From contig NZ_ALAB01000008.1 in assembly GCF_000280055.1 (NCBI RefSeq), positions 1 to 47,178 on the forward strand: DNA of 47,178 nt. Reading direction: 5' to 3'. Below are positions 40,431-47,178 of this stretch, piece after piece. The translations under genes were made by a program, and so were the position numbers. The stretch comes from Alishewanella aestuarii B11 (GTDB lineage Bacteria; Pseudomonadota; Gammaproteobacteria; Enterobacterales; Alteromonadaceae). The number at the start of each line of letters is the position of its first letter. Position 1 is the stretch's first letter. The notes under the pieces were generated by a model, which was not told the DNA's origin, made no database searches, and saw nothing but the letters and a program-made list of their open reading frames with translations.

Positions 40431-40570
40431 GCCTGCTGAATTCCCGCCAGTTTTGAAAGCAGTATTTTCGCACAGCAGCCAGTTTTCTGCCATCCTTGAT
40501 CGGCAACCGCCGCTTTTTCTCGCTTTAGGTTCAAATAATCGCCAATCGGCTGAAATTAGCAAAAAATAGT

Positions 40571-40599
40571 TTGACGCTACAGGTCGCGGGCGTTAATAT
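40571..40599 (+). promoter_or_regulatory. Sigma-70 promoter of the tRNA cluster
   Basis: TTGACG (40571-40576), a 17-base spacer and TAATAT (40594-40599) are followed by a GC-rich discriminator (TCCGCCCCG). This is typical of stringently controlled stable-RNA promoters. It lies about 30 bases before tRNA-Pro. Confidence 0.85.
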
Positions 40600-40628
40600 T
40601 CCGCCCCGTTGCAGCAGTGCAGCATAGT

Positions 40629-40705
40629 CGGTGATTGGCGCAGCTTGGTAGCGCACTTGGTTTGGGTCCAAGGGGTCGCAGGTTCAAATCCTGCATCACC
40701 GACCA
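40629..40705 (+). tRNA. tRNA-Pro(UGG)
   Basis: This is a 77-base cloverleaf with encoded CCA. The acceptor CGGTGAT pairs with ATCACCG. The D arm is GCGCAGCTTGGTAGCGC. The anticodon stem CTTGG/CCAAG encloses TTTGGGT, giving anticodon TGG. The T arm is GCAGG-TTCAAAT-CCTGC. It reads proline CCN codons, mainly CCA and CCG. Confidence 0.97.
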
Positions 40706-40709
40706 TTTT

Positions 40710-40793
40710 GAGATAGTAGGAAGCGCACTTGGTTTGGGTGCTCTCGATCTAACGGGTCGAAGGTTCAAATCCCACATAAGCAACTACTATCTC
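40710..40793 (+). pseudogene. Decayed tRNA-Pro copy between 10-bp inverted repeats
   Basis: GCGCACTTGGTTTGGGT (40723-40739) repeats the D-arm end and anticodon half of tRNA-Pro exactly. GGGTCGAAGGTTCAAATCC then resembles its T arm, with mismatches that break the stem (GAAGG against CCCAC). The 3' anticodon stem is replaced by unrelated bases. Antisense translation gives the same Leu-Asn-Leu-Arg-Pro string as the intact gene, which confirms the shared origin. Perfect 10-base complements GAGATAGTAG (40710-40719) and CTACTATCTC (40784-40793) flank the fragment. It cannot fold as a working tRNA. Confidence 0.75.
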
Positions 40794-40816
40794 TATCCCA
40801 GATAGGCGTACATTAT

Positions 40817-40873
<57 letters not shown>

Positions 40874-40964
40874 TTATTTCAGGTTAGATTTTAGTTCATC
40901 GTAAAAAAGTACATTGTTTTTAGTTTAGTGCATCACTGTTGTATGTTTTATTGTATTTACAAAT

Positions 40965-41272
40965 GCGCTCGTAGCTCAGTTGGATAGAGCATCCGCCTTC
41001 TAAAGTCAAAATTTGGGCACTCATTTGGAAACTTTTGAGTTGTAAGATGTCAAATTCAGGGAAACCTTCCAGGTAAAGCTGATGGCAATCCTGAGCCAAG
41101 CCTCTCTCATGAGGAAGGTGCAGAGACTAGACGGCATCTGCCTAACGCTAAGCATATTTTACTTAGTTATGGCAAAGGTATAGTCCAGCGCACGAAGCCT
41201 ATATTGGTGGCAGTGAAAGCTGTAGTGTGACGAAGCGGATGGTCGCAGGTTCGAATCCTGCCGAGCGCGCCA
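40965..41272 (+). tRNA. tRNA-Arg split by a group I intron (probably UCU)
   Basis: Exon 1 (from 40965) and exon 2 (to 41272) join into a perfect 77-base tRNA with CCA. The acceptor GCGCTCG pairs with CGAGCGC. The D arm is GCTCAGTTGGATAGAGC. The anticodon stem is TCCGC/GCGGA and the T arm is GCAGG-TTCGAAT-CCTGC. If splicing is after 41001 the anticodon is TCT (loop CTTCTAA). If after 40998 it is ACG (loop CTACGAA). Both are Arg and both make a 231-base intron. I favour TCT because the neighbouring broken gene is TCT and because the Azoarcus tRNA-Ile intron also sits directly after the anticodon. The upstream 91 AT-rich bases should hold its promoter. Confidence 0.9.
41002..41232 (+). ncRNA. 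Group I self-splicing intron in tRNA-Arg
   Basis: The conserved core is readable in order. P1 is TCT|AAA with TTTGGG (41012-41017), with a U-G pair at the splice site. P2 is ACTCA/TGAGT (41019-41040) with a GGAAAC loop. TCAAATTCAGGGAAACC (41050-41066) is the P3/P4/P5 strand. AATCCTGAGCCAAG (41087-41100) is element Q and AAGGTGCAGAGACTAGACGG (41115-41134) is element R. P8 is CTAAG/CTTAG. AAGGTATAGTCC (41175-41186) is element S, so P7 is GACTA/TAGTC. P9 is CGCAC/GTGTG, with a terminal G. It resembles the Azoarcus tRNA-Ile and cyanobacterial tRNA-Leu introns. At 231 bases it has no homing endonuclease. In the alternative reading the intron is 40999-41229. Confidence 0.9.
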
Positions 41273-41283
41273 TATATATATCC

Positions 41284-41306
41284 CACCTTCAAGGTGGTTT
41301 TTTTTT
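41284..41306 (+). terminator. Rho-independent terminator of the split tRNA-Arg
   Basis: CCACC pairs with GGTGG around TTCAA, followed by nine Ts. It makes the tRNA a self-contained transcription unit ahead of gmtY. Confidence 0.85.
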
Positions 41307-41374
41307 GCCAGCGGTGCACTAACTTAATTTGCAATAACACTATATAAAGGCTATTGTTTTGGTGCATCGCAGGT

Positions 41375-42799
41375 ATGGCGATAAGCCAAACAAGGAAGCT
41401 TGATATAGTGAATAAGTATGCATCAGTTACAGTAAGAAAGTCTGAGGTAAAACTTAGCGATAACAATATTCGTTTTAGGTTATTTAATATACTGACGGAA
41501 GAATATGTTCTAGAGTACGACCATTATGTCAATGGCCTTGTTAGGCTGGGCGTGCCTTATCAAACCGTTTCTGCAAAAGCACAAGATTTATCGCGTTTTT
41601 ATGATTATTTTAATACTGCTAGTCAAGTAATTGTAGATCTAAACGATAATAGCTCTCTTTACTCACCTTTAGTTCGTGTTTTTAATTCATTTCCAATTTT
41701 CCTTGCGTTTGGAGAGGATGCGCCTGATGAATTGGCATCAAGAGTTGCAAAGCTTTTAAACAGTCCTTGCTTAAAACCCACAAGTATCAGACGAATATTG
41801 TCCACAGTTAAGCAGTTCACACTAGAGTCGGCGCGTTTAGAGGAAAGCCTTCATAGTTATGCTTCTGATAACTTGCTTAACGTCAGTTCAACCAGTGCTT
41901 TTAGCTCGGAATTATTATCAAGAGCAAAAATGTCTGAACACGAAAAAAAGCGCCTGCTATCAAAATCTTTTCTAGCAGGATGTATTAGCGGCGGGGCTAG
42001 CATGACTAGTTCACGTCTGTTTTCTGTTCCTAGTATAATTAAAAAAATATCCGACTCTGAGCTAGCTCCGAAGTCATTCCCCATCAAACACGTTATAGAT
42101 TTTTGCCAAGGATTAAATTCTCTAAGGGACAAGTGCTTATATGCACTATTGTTTGGGGGAGGGTTGCGGATGCATGAAGCTCTTCAAATCAAAGTTACAG
42201 ATATAAACTTTTCCAATGAGACAGTAGCTTTATCATGCCCTGAAGCGCAAGAATTCATTAAAAATTACACAAGCATGCGACATAAGGGTGTTGACCACTA
42301 CAAGATATTCCTGATAGAACCATTTAAGTCATTTTTTTTTGACGCAGCAGAAGCGTATTGGAAAAGTGAACGACCAGAGTCTACAAGTGAGTTCTTTTTT
42401 TTGACTGCACCTAGGTTTGGTGCTAGACCAATGTTCAATATGAGTCATCAATCACTCGTTGATGCTTTTAGAGAAAATCTGAAAAGACTGAATCTTGATC
42501 ATTTGCTGCATTTGACACCCCACTCAACCAGACACTTTTTTGGCTTTTATATGTTGAACTTCTGTCCTGTTGCCAATTCAGATGGTGAAATTTCATATGG
42601 GTATCCACTTGAAAAAGTACGGTATTTTATGCGGCATACTTCAATCACAAATACTGAGAAGTATGCTGTGCCTGATGTAGAAAAACATAAAAATGATATA
42701 CAAATTGCAAATAAGCTATTGGAAAGCACGCCTGTTAATCTTAAAAATGTAAAGCAGCAGTCTCTTAGCAAATTAATGTTAAATTTGTTGGGAGAATAG
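41375..42799 (+). CDS. gmtY: GMT tyrosine recombinase GmtY
   Basis: This is a site-specific recombinase of the phage-integrase family, 474 residues from ATG 41375; a TTG at 41354 would add seven. The catalytic residues are visible. Arg265 is in GGGLRMHEAL, His383 and Arg386 are in HSTRHF, His421 is in MRHTSITNTEKYA, and the nucleophile Tyr430 is in the same segment. The N-terminal part (about 30-110) resembles a core-binding SAM-like domain. It is the first gene of the gmtY-gmtZ-gmtX set and is followed after one base by gmtZ. It most likely performs island integration and excision at the tRNA-Arg T-loop. Confidence 0.9.
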   Translation: MAISQTRKLDIVNKYASVTVRKSEVKLSDNNIRFRLFNILTEEYVLEYDHYVNGLVRLGVPYQTVSAKAQDLSRFYDYFNTASQVIVDLNDNSSLYSPLVRVFNSFPIFLAFGEDAPDELASRVAKLLNSPCLKPTSIRRILSTVKQFTLESARLEESLHSYASDNLLNVSSTSAFSSELLSRAKMSEHEKKRLLSKSFLAGCISGGASMTSSRLFSVPSIIKKISDSELAPKSFPIKHVIDFCQGLNSLRDKCLYALLFGGGLRMHEALQIKVTDINFSNETVALSCPEAQEFIKNYTSMRHKGVDHYKIFLIEPFKSFFFDAAEAYWKSERPESTSEFFFLTAPRFGARPMFNMSHQSLVDAFRENLKRLNLDHLLHLTPHSTRHFFGFYMLNFCPVANSDGEISYGYPLEKVRYFMRHTSITNTEKYAVPDVEKHKNDIQIANKLLESTPVNLKNVKQQSLSKLMLNLLGE

Positions 42800-42800
42800 A

Positions 42801-45800
42801 ATGATTTTTATTGAGGAAAATGAAGATAATCTATTTAAGCATTGCCAATCTATCATTGATAGTATGCCCCGATATCAGGCAGGTGCTAAGAACTCGGTAA
42901 AGGCCTCTATTATCTTCGAGCCAATCTACCAAGCACATATAAGAAATAAACTACGTGATCATCTTGAGTTAATTGAGCAGGGTTTATGTGATGAGGAAGC
43001 ATCTTCTTCCGATATAGGTCGAGAAGTTATAAATCTATATTCTAGATTAATGCCTGATCAACTAACAGTTAACAAATCAATTTTAATAGGGAACTATGTA
43101 AGACTGCTTTTGATTCGGCTAGCTTGCATTAAGGTTATAAAACTTAATTCTTCATTTAAAATTACAGTCCAATCGCAGAATCAATTTAAGACAGTCCAGA
43201 CTTACAGAAAATTATATCCAACATCAGTATTTGAAGCTCTGGCTATTGGCACACCTGAAAGAGCAATTAAACATGGCAATGAACTCCCCCGACAACTAAT
43301 AATTGCTATAGAGGAATCGTCAATAGCATATAAAAGTCGCGCAGGTGCAAGCCTAGCTCTTGCAAGAGCATGTCTTTGCCAAGGTGTTGAGACTTTATCT
43401 GATTTTAAGTATTCCGATTGGAACGCTTTTTATACTGACTACATCAGCGTTCCTGAGCGTCCTGCAATTTCGATTTCTGCTTTAATAGGAGTTCTTAGTA
43501 AGTATAAAAATGACCCTCAATTTTCTAATGAATTTCACTCTAATAAGTCAAAAAAATATGACACCCAGAACAACAGTGAGATAGATTTTGTATCAGGGTC
43601 TAGAGCACAAGCAATAGCTCTATTAGGTGAAGTTAACTATTTAAAAAATGGTGTCCGTTACAATGTCTCTGAGCGCGTTGAATATTTCAAATCTTACAAT
43701 CGTAAAGTTATTTCATACGGTTACTGGGATAGCAGTGATGTAAAACGAAGTGATTTTATGCCCAGTAATTTGGACGCCAAAATATCTCAAGTGTGGAAAG
43801 TAGCTCAAATCGATTACTGTAATACTAAGAGAGAAGCTGGTACAAGAAAAAATGCCGAGCTACGCTTGAGTGTGTTAAACATTTATTTGTTCAGCTATTT
43901 GCCAGCTTATTTTTTGAACTGTAAAACTGGTAGCATTAAATACCCTGAAAGGCCAAGAGACTTTATTTCTACCATTTTTGTTCAGCGCAGCTCAATTTTC
44001 GAATATGAATCTAAGCTTCCTGATGACTTTCAATTTCCTGTTTCGCTTGAAGATTTTGTTCATGCCTATGAGCAGACCAGAGCAAAAGTTGGTACTAGTA
44101 ACGAGAATACAGCAAAAGGGGTAATGCGAGATATTTCACTATTTTTCGATCACCTCGTCTCAATTTGTTCAACAGATAGCAGTTCAGAGTTCTATATCAA
44201 AAGTAATCCTCTTAGGCTGGCCCAGAGTAAAGTAAAGGGTACAAAATACATCAAAAGCCGAAAAGAAGTTATGAGTTTAACTTATTGGTCAGGTTTGCGA
44301 GTATTCTTAAAAGTGGTTGCTAATAAGTTGCTTGATGACAACTTATCAATAATTACTTCGAGCTATAAAACAGCAAAAGACTTAGCAAATTATCCTATCA
44401 ATTCAAAATTCAGTTTTTTTGGTACTGATGTTGAGATTGGTATGATTGATCTAACAGACGTTGGAACATATTGGCATCGCCTGCAATCAGGTCAAAATAT
44501 TAGACTGCCAAATGCTAATCCTATTGCAATGTTAAGTTTTATGGCTTATAGCGGTCAACGCCTGAGTAATACTTTTTGGCTTGATGTGAATACCTATAAA
44601 ATTCTGGAAAGCGATGATAGAGAATATGAGGATGGATTAGATCATGATCTTGTTAAAGTTTTAATAAATACCGATAAAGCGTTAACTAAAGAGTTTCCAA
44701 TCTTCATACCTCTTTTCACATTCAATATGTTGAAAAAAGTTGAAAATTTGTTAAGGCTTAATAAGTATGAATGGAGTCTGAGTGAAATTGATTATCAAGC
44801 TGAGGAAGGTTCAAAGTGGGGTAAAATAACGCCTCTTTTTCGCACAACTGAACAACACTCTTCCTCATCCTTACCAATGGCATCAATTCTTGCTCAGTAT
44901 GAAAATTGCTTGACGGCTTCTGGCATTAAAATAGAAGAGAGCCAGATTTTTTATATGCCAGCAAAGCATGTATCGCCGACAGAACACGTATACTGTGTTT
45001 CACATTTCAAGAAACATATCGATGAAATCAATGCATCTGTAAAATACTTCGATGAAGAGGCTGTTCCATTTACGCCGATAAAGAGTGGGACGTTAATTAC
45101 ACCTCACTCATTAAGGGTTATGGTTAGTAGTGTGTATTCACCTGCTCTTGGTGAAGATGTTGTTTCAAAGTTGATGACTGGACAAACTGAGGCGACAGTT
45201 GGGTATTATACTACTGAATTAGACAGCACCTCTTCAGATTTGATAGCTCATCTTTCGTCATTGATGAATCTCAGTGGCAAAAAAATCGTGTCTGAAGCAA
45301 GTATTGATGAGGTAGATTTTAGAAGAAGGCTAATTGAAGGTACTGTAGAGCTTGATTATCAAGCCAGCTCAATGAATTTTTCACCTGATGCTACTTTGGA
45401 TGACGAGACACTACCATCATCTGGTTTAGATGCGCTAAGGGTCGCAGCTGCAAGCGCATTGGCGTTCAATAGAACCCATATTTGTCCTTTTAATAATGAT
45501 TGTCCAAGATCTATTATTTCTGAGATTGGTGAACATTCATGCTCCGAGTGTCCTTTTACAATTACAACTACCAATCACATCCCGTCAATTGCGGCTGAGA
45601 TAAGATCTAAATCAGAACGTCTAAAAGAAATTAAATACAAGCTTGATCTAGGAAATTTAAATGATATAGATAGGTCGAACTTAGAAAGAAATCGTAATAG
45701 CTTACTTCGTGAAGTTACTAATTGGTATATAAGATTAAAAGTAATCAGCAACAATCCCGATGGCCTTTTTATTATGTCAGCCGATGGGAAAAAGCGGCTT

Positions 45801-46118
45801 ACTCATGACACACCAATCACGACAGATACAAGTTCTTTGCAAGCATTTTTAAGAAGATTAGATGAAGTTAATGGTTCCGATCTACTTCAAACTGAAAGTT
45901 TGAAAATTCAAAGTGCGCGATTTATGCGTCTTGCTGAGATAAATATTGACAAAGTCGATTGGAATTCAGTTCCTGAATATAGCGATATTGATGCAGCTTA
46001 TAATCATTTTCAGACACTGTGTAAAGTTAGCTCTTTAGATGTGAAAAACACACTCAAGACTATAGAAAGTAAATTCTCGATGCAAAATATGATAGTTCAA
46101 AAAATAGGAGTCCAGTAG
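42801..46118 (+). CDS. gmtZ: GMT integrase-like protein GmtZ (VPA1269 family)
   Basis: This protein of 1105 residues starts one base after gmtY. From about residue 570 it carries a tyrosine-recombinase-like fold. The Arg box is YSGQRLSNTFW (R587), the His-x-x-Arg box is PHSLRV (H769, R772), and GQTEATVGYYTTE follows (Gln795; Tyr802 or Tyr803). A zinc-knuckle-like cysteine set follows: C895, C901, C914 and C917, in CPFNNDCP and CSECPF. The first 550 residues match no domain I can name. AGA is frequent among its Arg codons, as in gmtY. It is an obligatory partner of GmtY and GmtX in GMT elements; its exact step in transfer is not established. Confidence 0.88.
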   Translation: MIFIEENEDNLFKHCQSIIDSMPRYQAGAKNSVKASIIFEPIYQAHIRNKLRDHLELIEQGLCDEEASSSDIGREVINLYSRLMPDQLTVNKSILIGNYVRLLLIRLACIKVIKLNSSFKITVQSQNQFKTVQTYRKLYPTSVFEALAIGTPERAIKHGNELPRQLIIAIEESSIAYKSRAGASLALARACLCQGVETLSDFKYSDWNAFYTDYISVPERPAISISALIGVLSKYKNDPQFSNEFHSNKSKKYDTQNNSEIDFVSGSRAQAIALLGEVNYLKNGVRYNVSERVEYFKSYNRKVISYGYWDSSDVKRSDFMPSNLDAKISQVWKVAQIDYCNTKREAGTRKNAELRLSVLNIYLFSYLPAYFLNCKTGSIKYPERPRDFISTIFVQRSSIFEYESKLPDDFQFPVSLEDFVHAYEQTRAKVGTSNENTAKGVMRDISLFFDHLVSICSTDSSSEFYIKSNPLRLAQSKVKGTKYIKSRKEVMSLTYWSGLRVFLKVVANKLLDDNLSIITSSYKTAKDLANYPINSKFSFFGTDVEIGMIDLTDVGTYWHRLQSGQNIRLPNANPIAMLSFMAYSGQRLSNTFWLDVNTYKILESDDREYEDGLDHDLVKVLINTDKALTKEFPIFIPLFTFNMLKKVENLLRLNKYEWSLSEIDYQAEEGSKWGKITPLFRTTEQHSSSSLPMASILAQYENCLTASGIKIEESQIFYMPAKHVSPTEHVYCVSHFKKHIDEINASVKYFDEEAVPFTPIKSGTLITPHSLRVMVSSVYSPALGEDVVSKLMTGQTEATVGYYTTELDSTSSDLIAHLSSLMNLSGKKIVSEASIDEVDFRRRLIEGTVELDYQASSMNFSPDATLDDETLPSSGLDALRVAAASALAFNRTHICPFNNDCPRSIISEIGEHSCSECPFTITTTNHIPSIAAEIRSKSERLKEIKYKLDLGNLNDIDRSNLERNRNSLLREVTNWYIRLKVISNNPDGLFIMSADGKKRLTHDTPITTDTSSLQAFLRRLDEVNGSDLLQTESLKIQSARFMRLAEINIDKVDWNSVPEYSDIDAAYNHFQTLCKVSSLDVKNTLKTIESKFSMQNMIVQKIGVQ

Positions 46119-46120
46119 TC

Positions 46121-46729
46121 ATGGCAGGGCAAATTGAGATTCAAGCAAAAGCAGTTGAAGCTCGTATTGAATTTATTAAATCTGCATTAAAGACTTTTCA
46201 AAGTCAAAATAAGGTTTTTGGTAATATCACTAAGTTAAGTGAATATCTAAGTGAATATATAGAATCAAATAATAATGAAAAAATTCATCCTGGGACAATG
46301 AGAAGGAATAAAGAATATCGCTTTTTACTTGAAAAATTCTTTACTTCAGGTAAGTCAAAGCAAATCGAACTTCAAGACTCAGTGAATGCATCGATTGAGT
46401 TGCGGCAAGCAAAGAAAAAAATAAAACAACTTGAAATTGAATTAGATGCAGTTAACCGAGAGTATCTAATGATGAGCGAAGAAATGTTCAAAGTAAGTTC
46501 TGCCCCATCAGCGAAAATTGAGTCTTACGAATCTTTCTCAAGCCATAAATTAAGAGATGAGCTTTGTTGTTCTGCAGATTTAATTATAGACCTTATGAAA
46601 ATGGCGCACGGTTTCTCATCTGACTTAAAAAATGGAAAGGTTGTAAGTGATCTCGATAAAAAGGAGATCATGAATCGAGATAAGTTTCCTCATTTTTTCC
46701 TTTATGTAAAACAGGACTTTAAATTCTAA
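46121..46729 (+). CDS. gmtX: GMT protein GmtX
   Basis: This 202-residue protein starts two bases after gmtZ, with AGGAG at 46106-46110 as the ribosome site. It has a helical N-terminal half, with FGNITKLSEYLSEYIE and IHPGTMRRNKEYRFLLEKFF suggesting a DNA-binding helical bundle. A coiled coil (about 88-125, rich in Lys, Glu and Leu) and a C-terminal domain with two Cys (ELCCSADL) follow. No catalytic motif is visible. Position, size and order match the third member of the gamma-mobile trio. The next gene overlaps its stop by one base (TAATG). Confidence 0.85.
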   Translation: MAGQIEIQAKAVEARIEFIKSALKTFQSQNKVFGNITKLSEYLSEYIESNNNEKIHPGTMRRNKEYRFLLEKFFTSGKSKQIELQDSVNASIELRQAKKKIKQLEIELDAVNREYLMMSEEMFKVSSAPSAKIESYESFSSHKLRDELCCSADLIIDLMKMAHGFSSDLKNGKVVSDLDKKEIMNRDKFPHFFLYVKQDFKF

Positions 46730-47178
46730 TGTCAAGCGGGCAGCAGAAAGCACAGCATAATCTCAACGCTTTTAGAGTATGGGTGGCAACGCAACAGGAC
46801 GACGACTTTAAACAAATCGTGTTTAGGGGGCAGTTAAGTCGTACAGAAATTGCTAAAGCGATCGGATGTGGTAAGTCTGCTCTGAGTCAAAATCCTGAAT
46901 TACGTAATGATTTATTGTGCTTGGAAAATAACTTACGTGATAAAGGCGTGCTTCCACCCTTATCGGAAAGCGCTAAAAACGATTTAGATAAAGCTAAGCC
47001 CTACGATAATACTGGCAATCATAGATCGCTTGATTTGAAGCGTTTGTCCCTGCTAGAAGTAGAGAATGTAGAGCTAAAAGCTAAAGTTAAAGAGCTTGAG
47101 TCTAGGCTAAAACGTTTTTCTGAATTGTCAGAAACCTTATCTGAAATGGGGTTTTTAGTAAGCGTCCGGCGAACACAT
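46729..47178 (+). CDS. VPA1267-family protein (3' end beyond window)
   Basis: The frame opens with ATG 46729, overlapping the gmtX stop, and stays open for 150 codons to the edge. Residues about 1-60 begin MSSGQQKAQHNLNAFRVWVA and contain a helix-turn-helix-like segment (LSRTEIAKAIGCGKSALSQN). Residues about 112-145 form a coiled coil (VENVELKAKVKELESRLKRF). This pattern, and the place right after gmtX, match the VPA1267-type gene that accompanies GMT trios. It could be a DNA-binding accessory or regulator of the island. The C-terminus is not seen. Confidence 0.75.
   Translation, partial: MSSGQQKAQHNLNAFRVWVATQQDDDFKQIVFRGQLSRTEIAKAIGCGKSALSQNPELRNDLLCLENNLRDKGVLPPLSESAKNDLDKAKPYDNTGNHRSLDLKRLSLLEVENVELKAKVKELESRLKRFSELSETLSEMGFLVSVRRTH

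Larger units (their letters stand above)
40874..47178 (+). mobile_element. Gamma-mobile-trio (GMT) genomic island, left end
   Basis: From 40874 the DNA is clearly AT-rich and AGA arginine codons become common, in contrast to the chromosome on the left. The segment carries an intron-split tRNA-Arg with its own terminator, then gmtY-gmtZ-gmtX and a VPA1267-like gene in tight order. This set defines GMT islands, known to carry anti-phage defence, type VI effector and resistance cargo. The cargo and the right end lie beyond the window. Confidence 0.85.

Noticed and set aside
40577..40783. Minus-strand ORF of 68 codons across tRNA-Pro and its remnant
   Set aside because: It is the antisense of tRNA sequence, a classic false gene. 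Its repeated Leu-Asn-Leu-Arg-Pro string only reflects the duplicated tRNA-Pro.
40965..41272. Reading the split tRNA as two unrelated broken tRNA halves
   Set aside because: The halves pair perfectly in acceptor, anticodon and joined arms, and the insert has a full group I core. An intron explains the sequence better than decay.
41167..41466. Minus-strand ORF of 99 codons over the intron, tRNA 3' half and gmtY start
   Set aside because: It overlaps the intron core, the tRNA exon and the terminator. It has no domain and no ribosome site worth noting.

Overview
The window is a chromosomal segment of a gammaproteobacterium followed, at its right end, by the first part of an integrated genomic island. 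Gene content and order point to the Alteromonadales-like group. The evidence is an apt-dnaX-ybaB-recR-htpG-adk block, rnt divergent from motY (a sodium-type polar flagellum gene), a fabB-pdxB-asd-fimV-truA-accD-folC-dedD-cvpA-purF block, and ppiB-lpxH divergent from cysS with folD next door. Something like Rheinheimera or Alishewanella would fit, but the genus is inference.

Layout. 1-320 is the 3' end of an IS630-type transposase. 421-574 holds a perfect FNR-type box and a 39-codon membrane peptide. 647-9455 holds apt, dnaX (with a complete E. coli-style programmed -1 frameshift signal), ybaB, recR, htpG (with a heat-shock promoter), a chemoreceptor and adk. 9503-12165 holds a secreted thiol peroxidase divergent from a REC-CheC protein whose gene overlaps that of a PAS-GGDEF diguanylate cyclase. 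12185-16918 is the leftward prkA-yeaH-spoVR stress operon. 17219-20131 holds sodB, grxD, rnt and motY. 20209-23937 holds a small exported protein, mnmC and fabB, the last followed by a four-unit 20-bp degenerate tandem repeat. 24114-35007 is the pdxB-to-purF block. 35083-40430 holds a Yip1-like membrane protein, miaE, lpxH, ppiB, cysS and folD.

The notable part is 40571-47178. A strong tRNA promoter drives an intact tRNA-Pro(UGG). It is followed by a decayed second tRNA-Pro copy and then a tRNA-Arg(UCU) gene that stops abruptly inside its T-loop at 40873. From the next base the DNA becomes visibly AT-rich. Ninety-one bases further on lies a second, complete tRNA-Arg gene interrupted in its anticodon loop by a 231-nt segment. 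That segment carries the conserved core of a group I self-splicing intron. The tRNA has its own terminator, and then come gmtY, gmtZ, gmtX and a VPA1267-like gene, the hallmark of gamma-mobile-trio (GMT) islands.

The simplest reading is that a GMT island integrated into the T-loop of the host tRNA-Arg(UCU) gene and destroyed it, and that the island brought a replacement tRNA-Arg which must splice out a group I intron to work. The island's cargo and right end lie beyond the window. Function calls rest on reading motifs, gene order and length; no database search or folding program was run.
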